Below, piece after piece: positions 10,713 through 23,196 of a DNA stretch of 64,000 nt (position 1 is its first letter; each line of letters starts with the position of its first letter). The stretch is from assembly GCA_028386065.3 (NCBI GenBank), contig JAKUCV010002150.1, forward strand, positions 87,438 to 151,437, read 5' to 3'. A program made the position numbers and the translations under genes. The notes under the pieces were generated by a model. The model worked only from the letters and a program-made list of their open reading frames with translations, ran no database searches and was not told where the DNA came from. This DNA is from Turnera subulata (Eukaryota; Streptophyta; Magnoliopsida; Malpighiales; Passifloraceae).

Positions 10713-11337
10713 GAAATATAAATTGAGTTTTAGTTCCGCAATAATAGGTTGTCATGTTAGATTTAAAAATTTATATATTTATTTAATTAATTAATAATGA
10801 AAAGTAATTGAGTTAATTTGCTGATTTTTCTACTTCATACTTTTATATATAGTATATAGGGGGGTAAATGTATAGGACCGGGCTTGTGTTTTCTCCCCAA
10901 AGATTAGTTGCATAATTTCCTTAATATTTGGGCATAATTTAAGACGATATACGGTACCGTGGAAGAATGAAATTTTATCCCCTGCATATTGGAAAAAATA
11001 TTGAAATATTAGGGGGTGGGTAAACTATTGAAAATTATTTGTTGCATTATTAAAGATTTCTTAATTTTATTTATTAGTTACTAAAATCTGAACTACTATT
11101 TCCTTGTTTCAATGTCTTAACCCTTGTAAGTTGTAACACCAAATAGAAAACTCTTCTATAAAAACTAGCTGAAATATAAAATCGTCAACCCAAAAAAAAA
11201 TACAGAAATTTTCTTTAAAAAATCTTCATAAATTGTCATTAAAATTTCTTATAAGGCGCACTATTTGCCATCCGCCTGAGCCAACACCACCATAAACCCT
11301 AAGCCCTGGAGAGGAACTTGTAATATCGATCCATGGA
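10713..11337. other. Upstream region of F-box gene 2
   Basis: AT-rich non-coding DNA. No clear TATA box or transposon is seen. The last 100 bases (ccgcctgagccaacaccacc, then a leader) probably hold the 5' UTR of F-box gene 2. An ATG at 11333 lies out of frame with that gene. Confidence 0.4.
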
Positions 11338-11358
11338 TCCAATCTTCCAGCCGACCTC

Positions 11359-12531
11359 TTGGAGAAAATCCTAACTAATTACCACGAGAATAGCTATCCT
11401 GTCATCCTCCGATTGAGGGCGGTTTGCAGCTCATGGCGATCTTCCACTCCCCTCCCACCCATAATCCCATCCCTCCGGCTCCCCTCCCTCACCGGTGAGC
11501 CTAACAAGTCTTCTTTACTCAAAGAGTTGGCTGTTTATTCAGTCCAACCTGCTCATATCTCCGAAGCCGGCACCACACCCTTGCTCTTGACAACTCAATC
11601 CCCGAAATGGAAAAATCCGATGGTGACCCACAAAGCATTGAACTCTCCAGCACTAGCGGACAAGTACATGAGAAAACTCTTGGACTTGCGGGAGCTTAGC
11701 GCAAACTTGATGTGGTTTGACTATCGACTTGCTGTTGACGATGTTGACGTTGTTCTTCCAGGCCAAGTTGCTGTTAGTTCGAGTCTTCGAAACAAAGATG
11801 ACGGGTTTACGGTGATGTTTGGGAAAACTGATGAGGATAAGTTGGCTATGTGGAGGATGGGAGATGATCGACGGACTATTATCAGAATTACATGGACTAC
11901 GAGTTATTCTTTTCGTAGTGTTGTATACCTAAATGGTAAATTTTATGCTTTTGGTTGGCCCGGATGGGTTGTATCCATTGATGCTATCAAACCAGATCGC
12001 ATGATGCTACTTACTGCTCAGCCAGATTTGGGGCTGGGTCGTGGGTTAAGTTATCTCGGGTCGAATCAGTACTTGGTTAAAGCTTTCGGGGATTTATTTC
12101 TGGTGTATAAAGATTATAAACAACCCGAGGGTATCGAGCAACGGTGTACTCTAAGTTTTGAAGATAAAAAATTGGATGAGGAAGAGGGCAAATTGGTTCA
12201 GGCAATGGATGTATTGAAGGATTGTTTATTCTTTGTTGGAGATGATCATTCCTCGTTTTTGGTTATGACCGAAGATTTCCCCGAGTACAAGACCAGTTGC
12301 ATTTATTTTCATGATGCTTGTTTACATCATAAGCGTTTTACTAGGTATCAACCACCTGCAGTATCCAATTGCCGTCATCCTGGCTCCGGTAGTATTTATA
12401 TTTTTGATAAGGAGGATGGTCGTGTCAAGTACTGGTGTGACTGTTACAATTGTTCGAAGCTGCCTACTTGGCTCCACAAATATGTGCAGTGTCGTCATAG
12501 GAAGCAATCGAACAAAAGGAAAAGAATATGA
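11359..12531 (+). CDS. F-box/DUF295 protein (gene 2), start codon unclear
   Basis: Probable F-box protein: the F-box would bind SKP1 in an SCF E3 ubiquitin ligase and the C-terminal DUF295 region would present a substrate; the substrate is unknown. The frame encodes about 390 residues. The F-box is NLPADLLEKIL...LRLRAVCSSWRSSTPLPP. The DUF295 region has VVYLNGKFYAFGW, LFLVYKDYK and FPEYKTSCIYFHDA. The C-terminus is basic (RKQSNKRKRI). The F-box frame is open upstream to a TAA at 11293 but has no in-frame ATG. The ATG at 11333 is out of frame, as if a 1-2 base indel had hit the first codons. The listed start is a TTG within the F-box, used only as a marker. It is therefore either a near-intact gene with an unusual start or a recent pseudogene. 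Confidence 0.75.
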   Translation: MEKILTNYHENSYPVILRLRAVCSSWRSSTPLPPIIPSLRLPSLTGEPNKSSLLKELAVYSVQPAHISEAGTTPLLLTTQSPKWKNPMVTHKALNSPALADKYMRKLLDLRELSANLMWFDYRLAVDDVDVVLPGQVAVSSSLRNKDDGFTVMFGKTDEDKLAMWRMGDDRRTIIRITWTTSYSFRSVVYLNGKFYAFGWPGWVVSIDAIKPDRMMLLTAQPDLGLGRGLSYLGSNQYLVKAFGDLFLVYKDYKQPEGIEQRCTLSFEDKKLDEEEGKLVQAMDVLKDCLFFVGDDHSSFLVMTEDFPEYKTSCIYFHDACLHHKRFTRYQPPAVSNCRHPGSGSIYIFDKEDGRVKYWCDCYNCSKLPTWLHKYVQCRHRKQSNKRKRI

Positions 12532-13601
12532 AGAAGAAATTAGGTTGGTGATTCTTCTACAAACTGTCCCTCACTTGGTCTAAGAAAATGAAGAATCCGT
12601 TTCTTCTTTATGATGGTTATAGTTGATCGGTCTCAATGATTTCCAGAATTCTTTTTTTTAACACCAAAAAAAAAAACATTTATCACAAAGTTCTTCCATA
12701 TGACATGGTCAATCAACCTGCTAATGCATATCTTGGGTTGTTTCTGCATGATTGAAAGTTTAGAACCATAAAGGTTGGCGCCTCTAGCTCTTAGAGTGCT
12801 GCGTTCCCAAGGCTCGAACTCGAGATCCCTTGGTTAAGCTAGAACAACTACAACTAGTTGATTTAAAAGTTGATATGAGCATAACTATTAGTCAGCAGTT
12901 TTTGGTCTGTAGTCGTGGTTTACATAAGCATGCTGGCTTAACTAGGTTGCCCATTTCCTTTTCTTTCTCTTATTGACTTGTTTCTTAATATTAATTTGTG
13001 TTTTGCAGATTTTTCATATTGTCACTCGGTATCTAGAGCTTCGCCCTGGTCAATCTTAATCCTATTGGGTCACGCACCTGGATATAATGACCCCATTTTG
13101 GTTGCAGATTACTTGTTTGAAGCATTGGTTTGCTTTTGTTGGACATAATAGATGACTTTCGTGCCCATTTAGAACCACCTTTGAACATAAAAAACAAAAC
13201 TTCACTCTCCACCACCCCTTGTGTTGCGGTAGACATTAACCAGATGAACTTTTTTCTCTAAATCATATCCCACATAAGTGTTTGTGGGTTTGATTCATGG
13301 TTTTCTTAGGTTAATCTGCAAGCTTTTAATTCTTACAGCTGAACATGAAATCTATTTGCTTATATTTTACTTAACTCGCATCTTCGTCTTGATTCCGTTT
13401 AAATAGTTTGGAATCTCACGGGTGCAGTAGCTACCCTAAAATGGGACGATCTTATGCCAATTGCTCACAGACGTGCGACGTTTTTGTTTGAAATACAGAA
13501 AGCCTGCTTTAGATTACTTCTGGATTCTATGTGCTGCAATATATTCATAGAATTACTCAATTAACACTAGCAAACACGTTTCCCACTGCATCCTCAGAAG
13601 A
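12532..13601. other. 3' flank of F-box gene 2 and intergenic DNA
   Basis: It includes the likely 3' UTR. A pyrimidine-rich acceptor-like ttaatttgtgttttgcag lies near 12991-13008, so a spliced downstream UTR is possible. A tRNA-like SINE candidate lies at about 12775-12860. No supported coding region was found. Confidence 0.4.
12775..12860 (+). mobile_element. Possible SINE fragment
   Basis: An A-box-like tagctcttagagtg is followed about 30 bases later by a B-box-like ggctcgaactcgag, as in tRNA-derived SINEs. I could not find a tail or target duplication, so this is tentative. Confidence 0.3.
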
Positions 13602-13643
13602 TCTAACAACTAGCTATTCATTAAGTTCTCCAATGAAGTAGAA

Positions 13644-15706
13644 ATGGTGGCTCGCTCCCTCCCCCTTCTCTTACCCATGTCCCCTGACCTCCCCCACCCT
13701 AAACCATCTCAAACATTCCATTTCCCTCCGGCCACCATCAACCGCCTAGCTAACCCCACAACCACCCCCTTAGTTCCAAACCTGCACCACCAAAACACCG
13801 CGCCCCAACCACCCTTTCCAAAACAACAATACCTCCCTAAACCACCACAAGCCGACGTTCTTTTCAAAATGGAGCCGAAAACTGGTCTCTGCTACAATAG
13901 AGAACAACAAACTAGTAAGTCTCTACATGGAGAATTTCCCTCCCAGATGGTCAGTTTCTGACATCTTGTCAAACCTTGCCGTCGGAGGCGAAATCATCGA
14001 CATCTACCTTCCGACTAAGTTGGCCAAGAATGGGAGCAGATTCGGCTTCATCAGGTTCAAGAGTGATTACCCACAGGCAGAGCTGTTACAAAAAATTTCC
14101 TCCGTCAATGTTGAAAGTGGTACCCTCCATGCCAGCCTTGCGAAAACCAAAAACCCTAAAGAGCTAAAACAGAACCGCCAGACCTTTGCTGGTACAAAAA
14201 TCACAGAGGGGAGGACTTTTGCGCAGTCTTTCCAAGGAAAAAAGAAGGCGATGGAACATGATGTCTGCTGCGGCCCCTCAAGCATGGTGTTCACCCCGCC
14301 TAAAGAGACTGACTCATGGTTATCCCATTGCATTTTTGGGTCTCTTTATAAACCCATAGATAGAAATACCCTCCAAGGTTTACTCTTCTCCAACGGTCTC
14401 AAGGATTTTTTCGTCAGCGATATGGGAGGCATTTCAGTCCTCATCCATGCACCCTCTGTGGCTGCTTGTGATTCTCTATTATCACACACCCCAGTATGGA
14501 TTAAGGATTATTTTCAGTCTTTTAGGGCTTGGAAGGAGGGAGACAGTGCCCCAAATCAATGCTGCTGGATTAAACTGTCAGGAGTCCCGCTAAATTCATG
14601 GTGCCACCAGTTTTTTGAGCGGGTCTGTATTAAATTTTGGGAATTTGATTAAACTGGCAGAATCAATCGCGTCGACAACAACTCTCGACTCTGCCTATAT
14701 CCAGGTCCTAACCACAGTCCACAAACCGATTGCATGGGAGGTGAATGTTGAGATCAACGGTGCTATTTTTACTGTTTCATGTAATGAGATTGATGGTCAG
14801 TTCAAACCAGACCATGGCAGCGCACCAAAAGATCTATCGATTAATGACCTCATCTCCCTCGATCCCTCCTCACCATGCACCCGCCGCAGCTCACCGGACG
14901 CGAACGGTGCAGTCAAAGAACAGAACCCATGCAAGCCCATCTTCAACGACCATCCCACTGTCCAAGAAGGCGATGATTTGGGGTCAGACCCTTTCCAACT
15001 CATGAGTATTATTGAAAAAACCAACCCAACAACCCATACCGCACATGCCCCTCCTAGAAAGCCACATCCTGAGGACCTGTCAGCAGCGGTTAGTCCAACA
15101 CCGAATAACGAAATAGCTAACTCCCATAGGAGTGCACGTGGAGCTAAAGTATACCAGAACACTATTAGCGTGGAACAGCAACAGGGGTCATTCTCCAAGG
15201 AATCCCCCTCTGATTCCGCCTTACCCTCAAGAGTTGAAGATACACTTCAGCCACGTAGTGTTTCAAAAAATAGTGATAGTCCATCCGGATCGGGCTCTTG
15301 GGATGTTAGTGAATCCTCTGACAGTAGCAGTAAGTGTGCAGGCCCAAGTTGTATACAGTTGACCCTTGTTCGGCCAGGTAGAAGTGGGCTTTGGGCCTGG
15401 ACTACAAAATCGACATCTGTTAGCAAAGGCTTGTGCAGTCTTTCTGCTAGTGATGAGAGTACTCTTAATCAAAACCACCGACTCAACGCCTTGATCGATC
15501 AAAAGATAAGGCTTGCCCTCAAAGCAAGGAAAATTGGCAAGCCCCAAAAGTATAAGAAGTTCAATTGGTTCACAGGTAGCATAATGTCGGGGGATACCTT
15601 GAACGATTCCGACATCGGAAGATTGAACAAGAGAATCCTTGAGACTCGGCCCTACAGGTCGGTAACACACTTGATTGGGATGTTCAAAACAACGATGAAA
15701 GTGTAA
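13644..15706 (+). pseudogene. LINE 1 ORF1 (gag-like, DUF4283-type), frameshifted
   Basis: ORF1 proteins of plant LINEs bind the element RNA. A Pro-rich N-terminus (13644-13961) shifts frame into 13927-14652, which has an RRM-like IIDIYLPTKLAKNGSRFGFIRF and the DUF4283-like FRAWKEGDSAPNQCCWIKLSGVPLNSWC. It shifts again into 14615-15706, starting near FGNLIKLAESIASTTTLDSA. The last part is Ser/Pro-rich and low in complexity. At least two frameshifts are present. It corresponds in order and motifs to the minus-strand LINE ORF1 at 31074-32597. Confidence 0.8.
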
Positions 15707-15796
15707 GACTAGCTGTGAGGGATCTAGTTGTGATGGAAGGCTATGAGTGGTTCAATAACAAGAGAACCAGTGAAGTGATGATCTCTTAGATTCTCA

Positions 15797-18700
15797 GCGT
15801 CTACTTTCTCTTCATGTTTAGTGCCATTTCAAGGAATATCGGAGGGTTAGGCTCTACTATCAAGCATTCTCATCTATGAGAGTTAATTTTTCAGTATAAA
15901 GCAAAGTTGGTGTTTATTTGCGAGACAAAAAAGCAAGGTTTGGACAGAAACTACTACTCCAGACTATGGAACATCGGTGGGTTAGATTTTCGATCTGTTG
16001 ACGCAGTGGGCTTGTCTGGTGGCCTATTGCTCATGTGGGATACTTCCTATTTTCATCTTTCTCAATACCATATGAGTCAGAACTGGATTCTAGTGGAAGG
16101 ATTTCTAGGAGACCTGAAGGACAAACTTTGTCTATGCTTTTTGTATGGGGACTACAACTTGGAGAGCCGTATAGCTATGTGGGATGTCTTGAAGAGTTTG
16201 AAACAGTCTTTTACTTCTCCATGGGTGATCATGGGTGATCTGAATGAAACAATCACCAAAGAGGATAGAAAAAGTAGCAGACTCAATATTAGAGGCGTCG
16301 GAGCCCTCAAGAGTTTTATGTACTTCATGCAGCTGATGGAACTCCCTTTGAAGGGCCGTAGATTTACGTGGGCTAACAAGATGGCAGCCAGCAATATTGA
16401 TAAGGCAATGGCTCAAGCTGAGTGGAGCTTGATTTCAAATCCTTAAACCTCCAAGCTGGTAGGAGAGGGTCCTCAGACCATTGGCCGATCATCCTTGCCG
16501 AAGACAAATTAAAAAGGGGATTCAGACCCTTCAGATTCCAAGACTATTGGTAGAAGGAGCATCGTTTCAAGGATACTCTATCTTCCTTTTGGGAGCTATG
16601 CAACAACAAACACCCTGACAGCTTTTGACTGCTAAAGAAGTTGAGTTTAATGCGCAAGCTCTTGTCTGAGTGGAATAGGCTTTCGTTCAAGAATATCGAT
16701 GATGTTGCATCCAACCTACAAAGTGACATAGAGGAACTTGACTTGAAAGTTGAAACTGTGAATCTCTCTGCCGATGAAATTGAAAGAAGAAGTGTGCTGA
16801 AACAGGACCTCCATAAAAAATCGAGACAAAAAGAAGCCCTTTGGAAGCAGAAATCTAGGTTAAATTGGCTCAAGCTAGGAGACCGCAATACGTGATTTTT
16901 CCACTTATCAGCTTGTGCAAGGGGCAGACGGAATTCAATCCCATCAATCCTTCATCACAATAGGGTTTTAACCGACCCTGATGACATCAAACAAGGGGCG
17001 GTGAATTTTTTCTCAAACCTATATACGGACAGTTTACACTGCAGGCCTAAACTAGGTGGGGCTGCGCTTTTCTCCAAACTCTAAGTCGAGCAGGCAGATG
17101 GGCATATCAGGCCTATCACCATGGACGAAGTTAAAAAGGCAGTCTGGGCTTGTGATGGCTCAAAAGTGCCAGGGCCCGACGGTTTTAACTTGAACTTTTA
17201 CAAGAAATCTTGGAACTTTATCAAGGCCGATGTCTTCGAACTGGTGCAGGAATTCTTTTCTTCTAGAAGACTCCCAAAAGGTGTAAACCTATCATATATC
17301 ACGTTGGTTGCAAAGAAGGAAGGTGCAGAAGAATTCAATGACTATCGACTTATAACCCTGGTGAGCGGTATCTATAAGATAGTGTCAAAAATACTATCTT
17401 CTAGACTCAAAAGTGTTCTGCTATGCCTCATTAACAACTCACAATTCACCTTCATTGAAGGCAGAAATATCCTTGATGCTTTTCTTCTTGCTTCAGAGTT
17501 CATTGATTCATTAAAGAAAAGCAAGGAACTCTCGGTCATATGGAAGCTTGATTTCCAAAAAGCTTTCGACTCAATTTCTTGGAGTTATCTCTTTCAGGTA
17601 ATGGAGTATATGGGATTCCCCGAAAAGTGGATTTTATGGATTAGTTCGTGTTTTCAATCCTCCGACCTCGCAGTGCTCATCAATGGCTCACCGACAAATC
17701 AATTTTGTATGAACAAGGGCCTAAAGCAGGGGGATCCCCTTTCCCCATTCCTATTCTTTGATAGCTGCAGAAGGCCTGCATGTTTCTATTGATTCTGCCA
17801 TTGATAAAGGCTTAATCCAGAATCAGTGCATCCATGACGTCAAAGCCAACCTTATTTAGTTTGCCGATGACACCCTATTATTGGCTAAAGGCGACGTTCC
17901 ATCCCTACTCAACCTCAAAAGAGTCCTTCGGTGCTTCGAGTTAATCTCTGGGCTGAGAATTAAATTCAACAAGAGTAGCCTAATAGGGCTCAATATAGAC
18001 AACCTGGCCCCTAGAAACCTAGCTGACCTCCTACTCTGCAGAGTTGAGAAGCTCCCTGTCAAATATCTTGGTCTGCTCCTTGGCGCCAATATGAAGAAAA
18101 CGTCTAGCTGGTCCCCAATCTTTGAGAAATTCGGCAAAAAGCTTAAGAGCTGGAAGTCTAGATTCCTCTCTTCTCTTCCCAACTACTATATGTCTATCTT
18201 TAAACTACCTGCTGGAGTTGCCAAGAAATTAGTACAGATACAGAGAAAATTCCTTTGGAGTGGCTGCAGTGATAAAAGAAAGCTTTGTTGGGTGGCATGG
18301 GACAAAGTGGCTAAACCAAAAGACTTCGGAGGCTTAGGGATCGATCCCCTACATACGAAGAACAAGGCACTGTGTTTCTAGTGGTACTGGAGTTTCCTTC
18401 AGAACAAAGAAACCATTTGGAGTAAATTCATCAAGTCCAAGTGCATGCAGGACACCGGGAAACTTGAGCCAGCTTTCCATCCACAGAAGATGTCTTGCCT
18501 ATGGCGGGATATTATCAAGTGCGCTTTCGACGGTGGTACCCAAAACGTTTCTCTGAAAAACAACGTTTCCCTGCAAGTAGGTTCCAGAACAAAAAACTCT
18601 TTTTGGCAGGATAAGTGGTGCCCTATAGGAATCCTAAGTGAGAAATTTCCAAGACTCTATTCCATATGCCCGCGTCAGGACGATGCCCTTGCATCCTTTG

Positions 18701-19407
18701 CGCTTATGGTGCCTATCTCTTCTGCCAACTTATGGCGGAGAAATTTACATGACTGGGAAAGGGACATCTGTATTTCTTTAGATGTTGAGTTGCTCAAAGT
18801 CCCTCTACACCGAAATCGAGACGACTGCTGGATTTGGGGTGCCTCAAAGCCTCAGGCCTACTTTGTGAAAGCTGGGAAAGACTTCATTTGCAACGCCACC
18901 CTCCATCCCTCCAGACCTCCCAACGTCTAGCTCAACCTATGCCCTCTGAAAATAGAATGCTTCTTGTGGCAATGTATTAATGACGGGGCTGCAGTTAGAG
19001 CAAACCTTGCCAGGAGGGAAATTCTACCACCTGATCAATCCCTCTGCGTCTATGGAGTCATCCTCACACCTATTCCTTCATTGTCCCTATCCTGGAAGTT
19101 CTGGTGCAAAGTTTGTGATTGGTGGGGAGTTACCTGGATGACTCCGCAGTCACTGGCGCAATGGGCATTGCAATGGCCATGGCTAGAGACGAACCCTTCA
19201 AGAAGATCAGTGTGGATGATGCTTGGTTTCTCCTCCATCTGGTCGCTTTGGACAGCCCGGAACAAATTGTTTTTCAACAGTGAAACCATCAGGTGGGACT
19301 ACTTATTCGAAGCCACGATCGCAAGAGTGTGTTGGTGGATCAAGTCCGTGCAACCAGAGTTTCCCTACTCCCACATCAATGCATTTGCTTCAGTGGATAC
19401 TCTATAA
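15797..19407 (+). pseudogene. LINE 1 ORF2 (endonuclease-reverse transcriptase), broken
   Basis: The endonuclease begins near 15835 (RNIGGLGS, then LVFICETKKQG) and includes WVIMGDLNE (about 16210-16245). RT begins at 17121 with KAVWACDGSKVPGPDGFN and includes FQKAFDSISW and GLKQGDPLSPFLFF. After a frameshift near 17760 comes FADDTLLLAKG (about 17862), so the catalytic FADD box survives in another frame. A zf-RVT-like C-terminus (KIECFLWQCINDGA) follows near 18950. There are several stops, for example near 15878, 16443, 16890, 18380 and 18930. It is non-functional. Confidence 0.88.
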
Positions 19408-19626
19408 CAATGGAAGGGAGTACATCGGCATTTCGACCACCAACTGCCTTGCTCTTCCCCGTAGTGCGTTGATTACCTTGTTTCCCTTTGCAGAATGTTC
19501 ACAGTGTGTCTGTTATCTTGTACTTCTTCCATGTCATTGCCTCAATGACTTTATTTTCTGCACTCTGTAACAGCCCCCTTCAGCTCAATAAAACTTCGAT
19601 TAGTATAAAAAAAATTCTAACAACTA

Positions 19627-21822
19627 CAGATAAATACTCTTTCAATATTTTTCAATTTCGTTCCGAGAATCTGCTACTTGACACCTGGAGTTCCTCCAAC
19701 AATTATGGTTGGATAGACATTGCCTCTTCTTTTCCTTGAGGAGAGAACATATTGCTTCTTACATGTATACATATAAGCAGTAGATTGGGAGGGTTGATTA
19801 GGCCAATTTAAGAGGATTGTTAATGCGAAATTTAACTCAGTTGTGTTTACATCATGGATATAATCTTGGAGGCCGTGAATTTGTAAGGCCAACCACCGAG
19901 TTGGGTGGATAAAGCATTTTGTTCCATACATAAGTACCTATTCAATGGGAAAGGAGACCCTATTTTGAGACTAGTTCCCAACTGGACAATATATTTTAAC
20001 TCCTAGGATAAATGTTTCACCAAAATATTTTACTGTGAATGTGTGACGATATATAACTACGCCACCTAGGCTAAATTCGGATTGGTTCGAACAATGTATC
20101 AGGATGGGAAAATAAAGAAAGAAAGCGTAGAATGTGTTTCAAATATGCTGTGTATGTTTGACATGCTGTAGTATTGGTGTAGAACATGATGTTTTCCTTA
20201 TCAACGGCCTAAAAGAGGAAAGGGACCTATGGCTCTTCTGTATCAAAACTTCTGATATTTACGAAAGCGATAGCCTTGAACTCCCAAGAGGTACACTTGG
20301 GGGCTTTAAACTAATTGGACAATTCCGATTTAATTGCTTCATGATTGCAAAATTAAACATGTCTGAGCTGTGTTGTATTGGTTTCTGAAATTCTAAGCCA
20401 TTGATGCAACTTTGTGAACTAAAAATTTGAAGGACATGAAATTGAGAATTGGAGAAAAGCAATTTGGTGAAGACCAAGTTGAATGGGACTTTGGAGCAGC
20501 TTCAGCTTGGAATATAAAAACCATTCTTGGAGCCTCAGTTAGTAAATTTTTGGTTGGATTCATTACCTGAAACTGTAACAGAGCACTTCCTCGCTTACCG
20601 AGTTAAAAAGTAAAAAGAAAAACAGAAGGTATAGATTTTTAAATTATGACAGAAAAATTTAATTAGTGGCCTTAGAGACTCTAAACGTCAATGATAATTA
20701 TCCATTTATTATATTATATTTGATCAAATTTTTACAGTATGAGGTTTCTGGGATAAGTAATTTAGCGAAGGGATAAGTAATTTAGTCGTTTTACTATTTG
20801 AATGAAAGTGAAAAAAAAAAAAAACTTAAAGCCACAATTAGATTTATATTGAGAAGTATGTCATTTGAGGGATACGATGCAGTATTGAACTGCATAACAC
20901 CTCAACATCGACTAGTTAAATAACGACAACCAACTTGGCCTAACATCAGTTGAAAGGTGATGCATGCAGAATTTAATGGCGGGTAATGGAAACATCTGTA
21001 TGGCTCGTAGTTCGGCAGGTAAGCTCTCACAGAATTTTCCGTTAGGTCAATTAATTATGTGGAAAATTGGCTTGCTCAACAACACATGCACCTACCTACA
21101 ATCTGCCTACCCATACACTGTATTCCACCACCACACAAGTACGAGGGTAAGTTAGCTCATCCTCGTACGTATTGTTTCGCTCTCTCAGGTTTTAGTTTTC
21201 CTCTTTCTAATTAGCCTGGCCAAAACTCTCAGTGGCGCCATATCATAGCTGATTCCTTCCGAAATTTCTTTCGTATGATAACTTGGTGTCAGGCTCTCAG
21301 CACAAGTTCTTTATTATTAACCTCTTTTTGGTCAAAAATCTTCTTTAGACTTGATATTTTTTACCTAATTCCTAATTCCTAGTCAGTTGGAATTTAATAA
21401 GAATCTACTGAGTTAGCCGTTTTTATTTTTTCTTCTTTTTTTTTGTTTTCACTTGTTAAGTCCAGTTCGGTTTTTATCAGCTTTACTCTCAAGATTGAAA
21501 TTTAAACTTTGTTTTAATGAATCAAGGGGCCACCACTTGAGCCATGACATGAGCCAAACATACATGTGTTTGTTGGTTGTTTCCCTTTCTGTCAACGAGA
21601 ATAAAAAGCATGAACATAAACATTTTTTCTAAAAGTTTTGTTAGGTTCACAAACTTTCTATTCCAAAAGAAATCTACTGACAAATGTGATGACTGATTGT
21701 TTCATTGACTACCATAACCACTATTTAACACATTCATGGATCTCAATAGGAGGCACTTCCTCGGTGCAAAGTTTCACACCTAGCTGCAACCACTTCAAGT
21801 ACCAGAGCCCAAGTTCTTGAAT
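19627..21822. other. Intergenic region upstream of the BAHD gene
   Basis: AT-rich, with no supported gene. It contains a 15-base A run near 20813-20825 and a T-rich tract near 21425-21445. A TATA-like ctatttaaca near 21720 lies about 100 bases before the BAHD start codon and could be its promoter. Short ORFs here lack recognisable domains. Confidence 0.4.
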
Positions 21823-23196
21823 ATGGAGGTTGCATTCATCTCGAGAGAAATCATTAAGTCCTCTTCACCACATATCCAACATCGAGAGCCATTCAAACTA
21901 TCCCTTCTAGACCAACTTCCTGGTGCAACTTATATTCCAATCGTCCTCTTCTACCCAGCAGAAAGGTGCAAACACTCCGATGGAACTGAGATTTCTGCTC
22001 AACTTAAAGAATCGCTCTCAAAGACACTATCTATCTTCTATTTCTTAGGTGGAAGAGTGAAAGACAACTTATGCATTGACAACTATGATGAGGGTGTTCC
22101 ATTCGTAGAAACCAAAGTAAATTGTTATTTGCCTGATTTTCTTCAGTATCCTCAAATAGACATGTTGAACCAGTTCCTGTCTTACCCGCCCTACACAAAC
22201 TTATCAAAATCAGAAACAACAAACCCATTAATAGCTATACAGGTGAATAATTTTGAGTGTGGTGGGATAGCCCTAGGTGTCTGCTTCTGGCACAGGGTCT
22301 TTGATGCAGCTGGCGCAGGTGCTATCCTCAGGAGTTGGTCGACCAATCACATGAGTGGATACAACAGCACTACTCACGAGCATATAAATACTGTTCTCTT
22401 GCATGCGCCGGCGTTGCGTTTTCCGCCCATTGAATCATCTCTCATTCGTAAGGAGGTAATGTTGAAGATGGGCAAATTGTGGTTTGATGAAAGAAAGCGT
22501 AGCGTTAGGAGATTTGTCTTTGATGCCAAAGCAATTGCCACCCTGAGGACAAACGCAAGGAGTGAAAATGTGGACAATCCGTCCCGCATCGAAACACTCA
22601 CTTCTTTCATTTGGAAATCTTTGGTTGCAGCTGCTAGGAAAGTATCTGCAGACTCTCCAAGACCATTTTTGTTGGCGCATGCGGTGAATATACGACAGAG
22701 AGTGATCCCTCCATTACCAAAGGATTATCTTGGTAATGCTGTGACAGCAGCACTTGCAGTGTGTGACACTGCCGACGCAGATCAAATGGAATTGCATGAC
22801 TTTGTTACCTTGACCAGACATGCTATTTCGAATATCGACGCCAAATTCCTAAAGCAATTCGGGGCTGAGAAGGGACATCAATCTGCTCCCCAGTTTGTGG
22901 ACATCTTGCATGAGGTCCTGTCCCAGGAACCAGAAGTGTTTTTCTTTACAAGTTGGGTTCACATGGGCTTCAACGATCTAGAATTTGGATGGGGAAAACC
23001 TCTGTGGGCCGGTGTTGTTGGAGGAGTTGGTCCGGCTAGCTATAATTGCACCATCTTTAAAGAAGCAGGGAGCAACAATGGCAGGGACCTTGAGGCGTGG
23101 GTGATACTGGAGGAAGACAAAATGAGCGTACTTGAAAGCGACCAGGAATTCTTGGCTTTTGCAACCCCAAACCCAAGTATATTGCATTATGAATGA
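21823..23196 (+). CDS. BAHD acyltransferase, vinorine synthase-like
   Basis: BAHD enzymes are cytosolic. They transfer an acyl group from acyl-CoA to an alcohol or amine of a specialised metabolite. The product is 457 residues, close to the usual 430-460 for the family, from one uninterrupted exon. The catalytic HxxxD motif is H157-R-V-F-D161, within CFWHRVFDAAGAGAIL. The structural DFGWG motif is present as EFGWG at 387-391 (D to E), followed by GKPLW. The N-terminus (ISREIIKSSSP, then LSLLDQL) and overall spacing resemble the vinorine synthase-like clade that includes alkaloid and other O-acetyltransferases. The start is the ATG at 21823; the frame is open two codons further upstream without another ATG. 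Acyl donor and acceptor cannot be predicted. It looks intact and is probably functional. Confidence 0.93.
   Translation: MEVAFISREIIKSSSPHIQHREPFKLSLLDQLPGATYIPIVLFYPAERCKHSDGTEISAQLKESLSKTLSIFYFLGGRVKDNLCIDNYDEGVPFVETKVNCYLPDFLQYPQIDMLNQFLSYPPYTNLSKSETTNPLIAIQVNNFECGGIALGVCFWHRVFDAAGAGAILRSWSTNHMSGYNSTTHEHINTVLLHAPALRFPPIESSLIRKEVMLKMGKLWFDERKRSVRRFVFDAKAIATLRTNARSENVDNPSRIETLTSFIWKSLVAAARKVSADSPRPFLLAHAVNIRQRVIPPLPKDYLGNAVTAALAVCDTADADQMELHDFVTLTRHAISNIDAKFLKQFGAEKGHQSAPQFVDILHEVLSQEPEVFFFTSWVHMGFNDLEFGWGKPLWAGVVGGVGPASYNCTIFKEAGSNNGRDLEAWVILEEDKMSVLESDQEFLAFATPNPSILHYE

Larger units (their letters stand above)
13613..19615 (+). mobile_element. LINE (L1-type) 1, full length, decayed
   Basis: The element is 6.0 kb and is flanked by a perfect 11-bp TSD, tctaacaacta (13602-13612 and 19616-19626). 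Its 3' end has aataaaac followed by a short A tract. It contains ORF1 with an RRM/DUF4283-like nucleic-acid-binding region. ORF2 has endonuclease, reverse transcriptase and zf-RVT regions. All reading frames are broken by frameshifts and stops, so it is no longer autonomous. It lies between F-box gene 2 and the BAHD gene, in intergenic DNA. Confidence 0.92.

Noticed and set aside
13033..13236. Minus-strand ORF of 67 codons downstream of F-box gene 2
   Set aside because: No domain, no paralogue in the window, and short enough to occur by chance.
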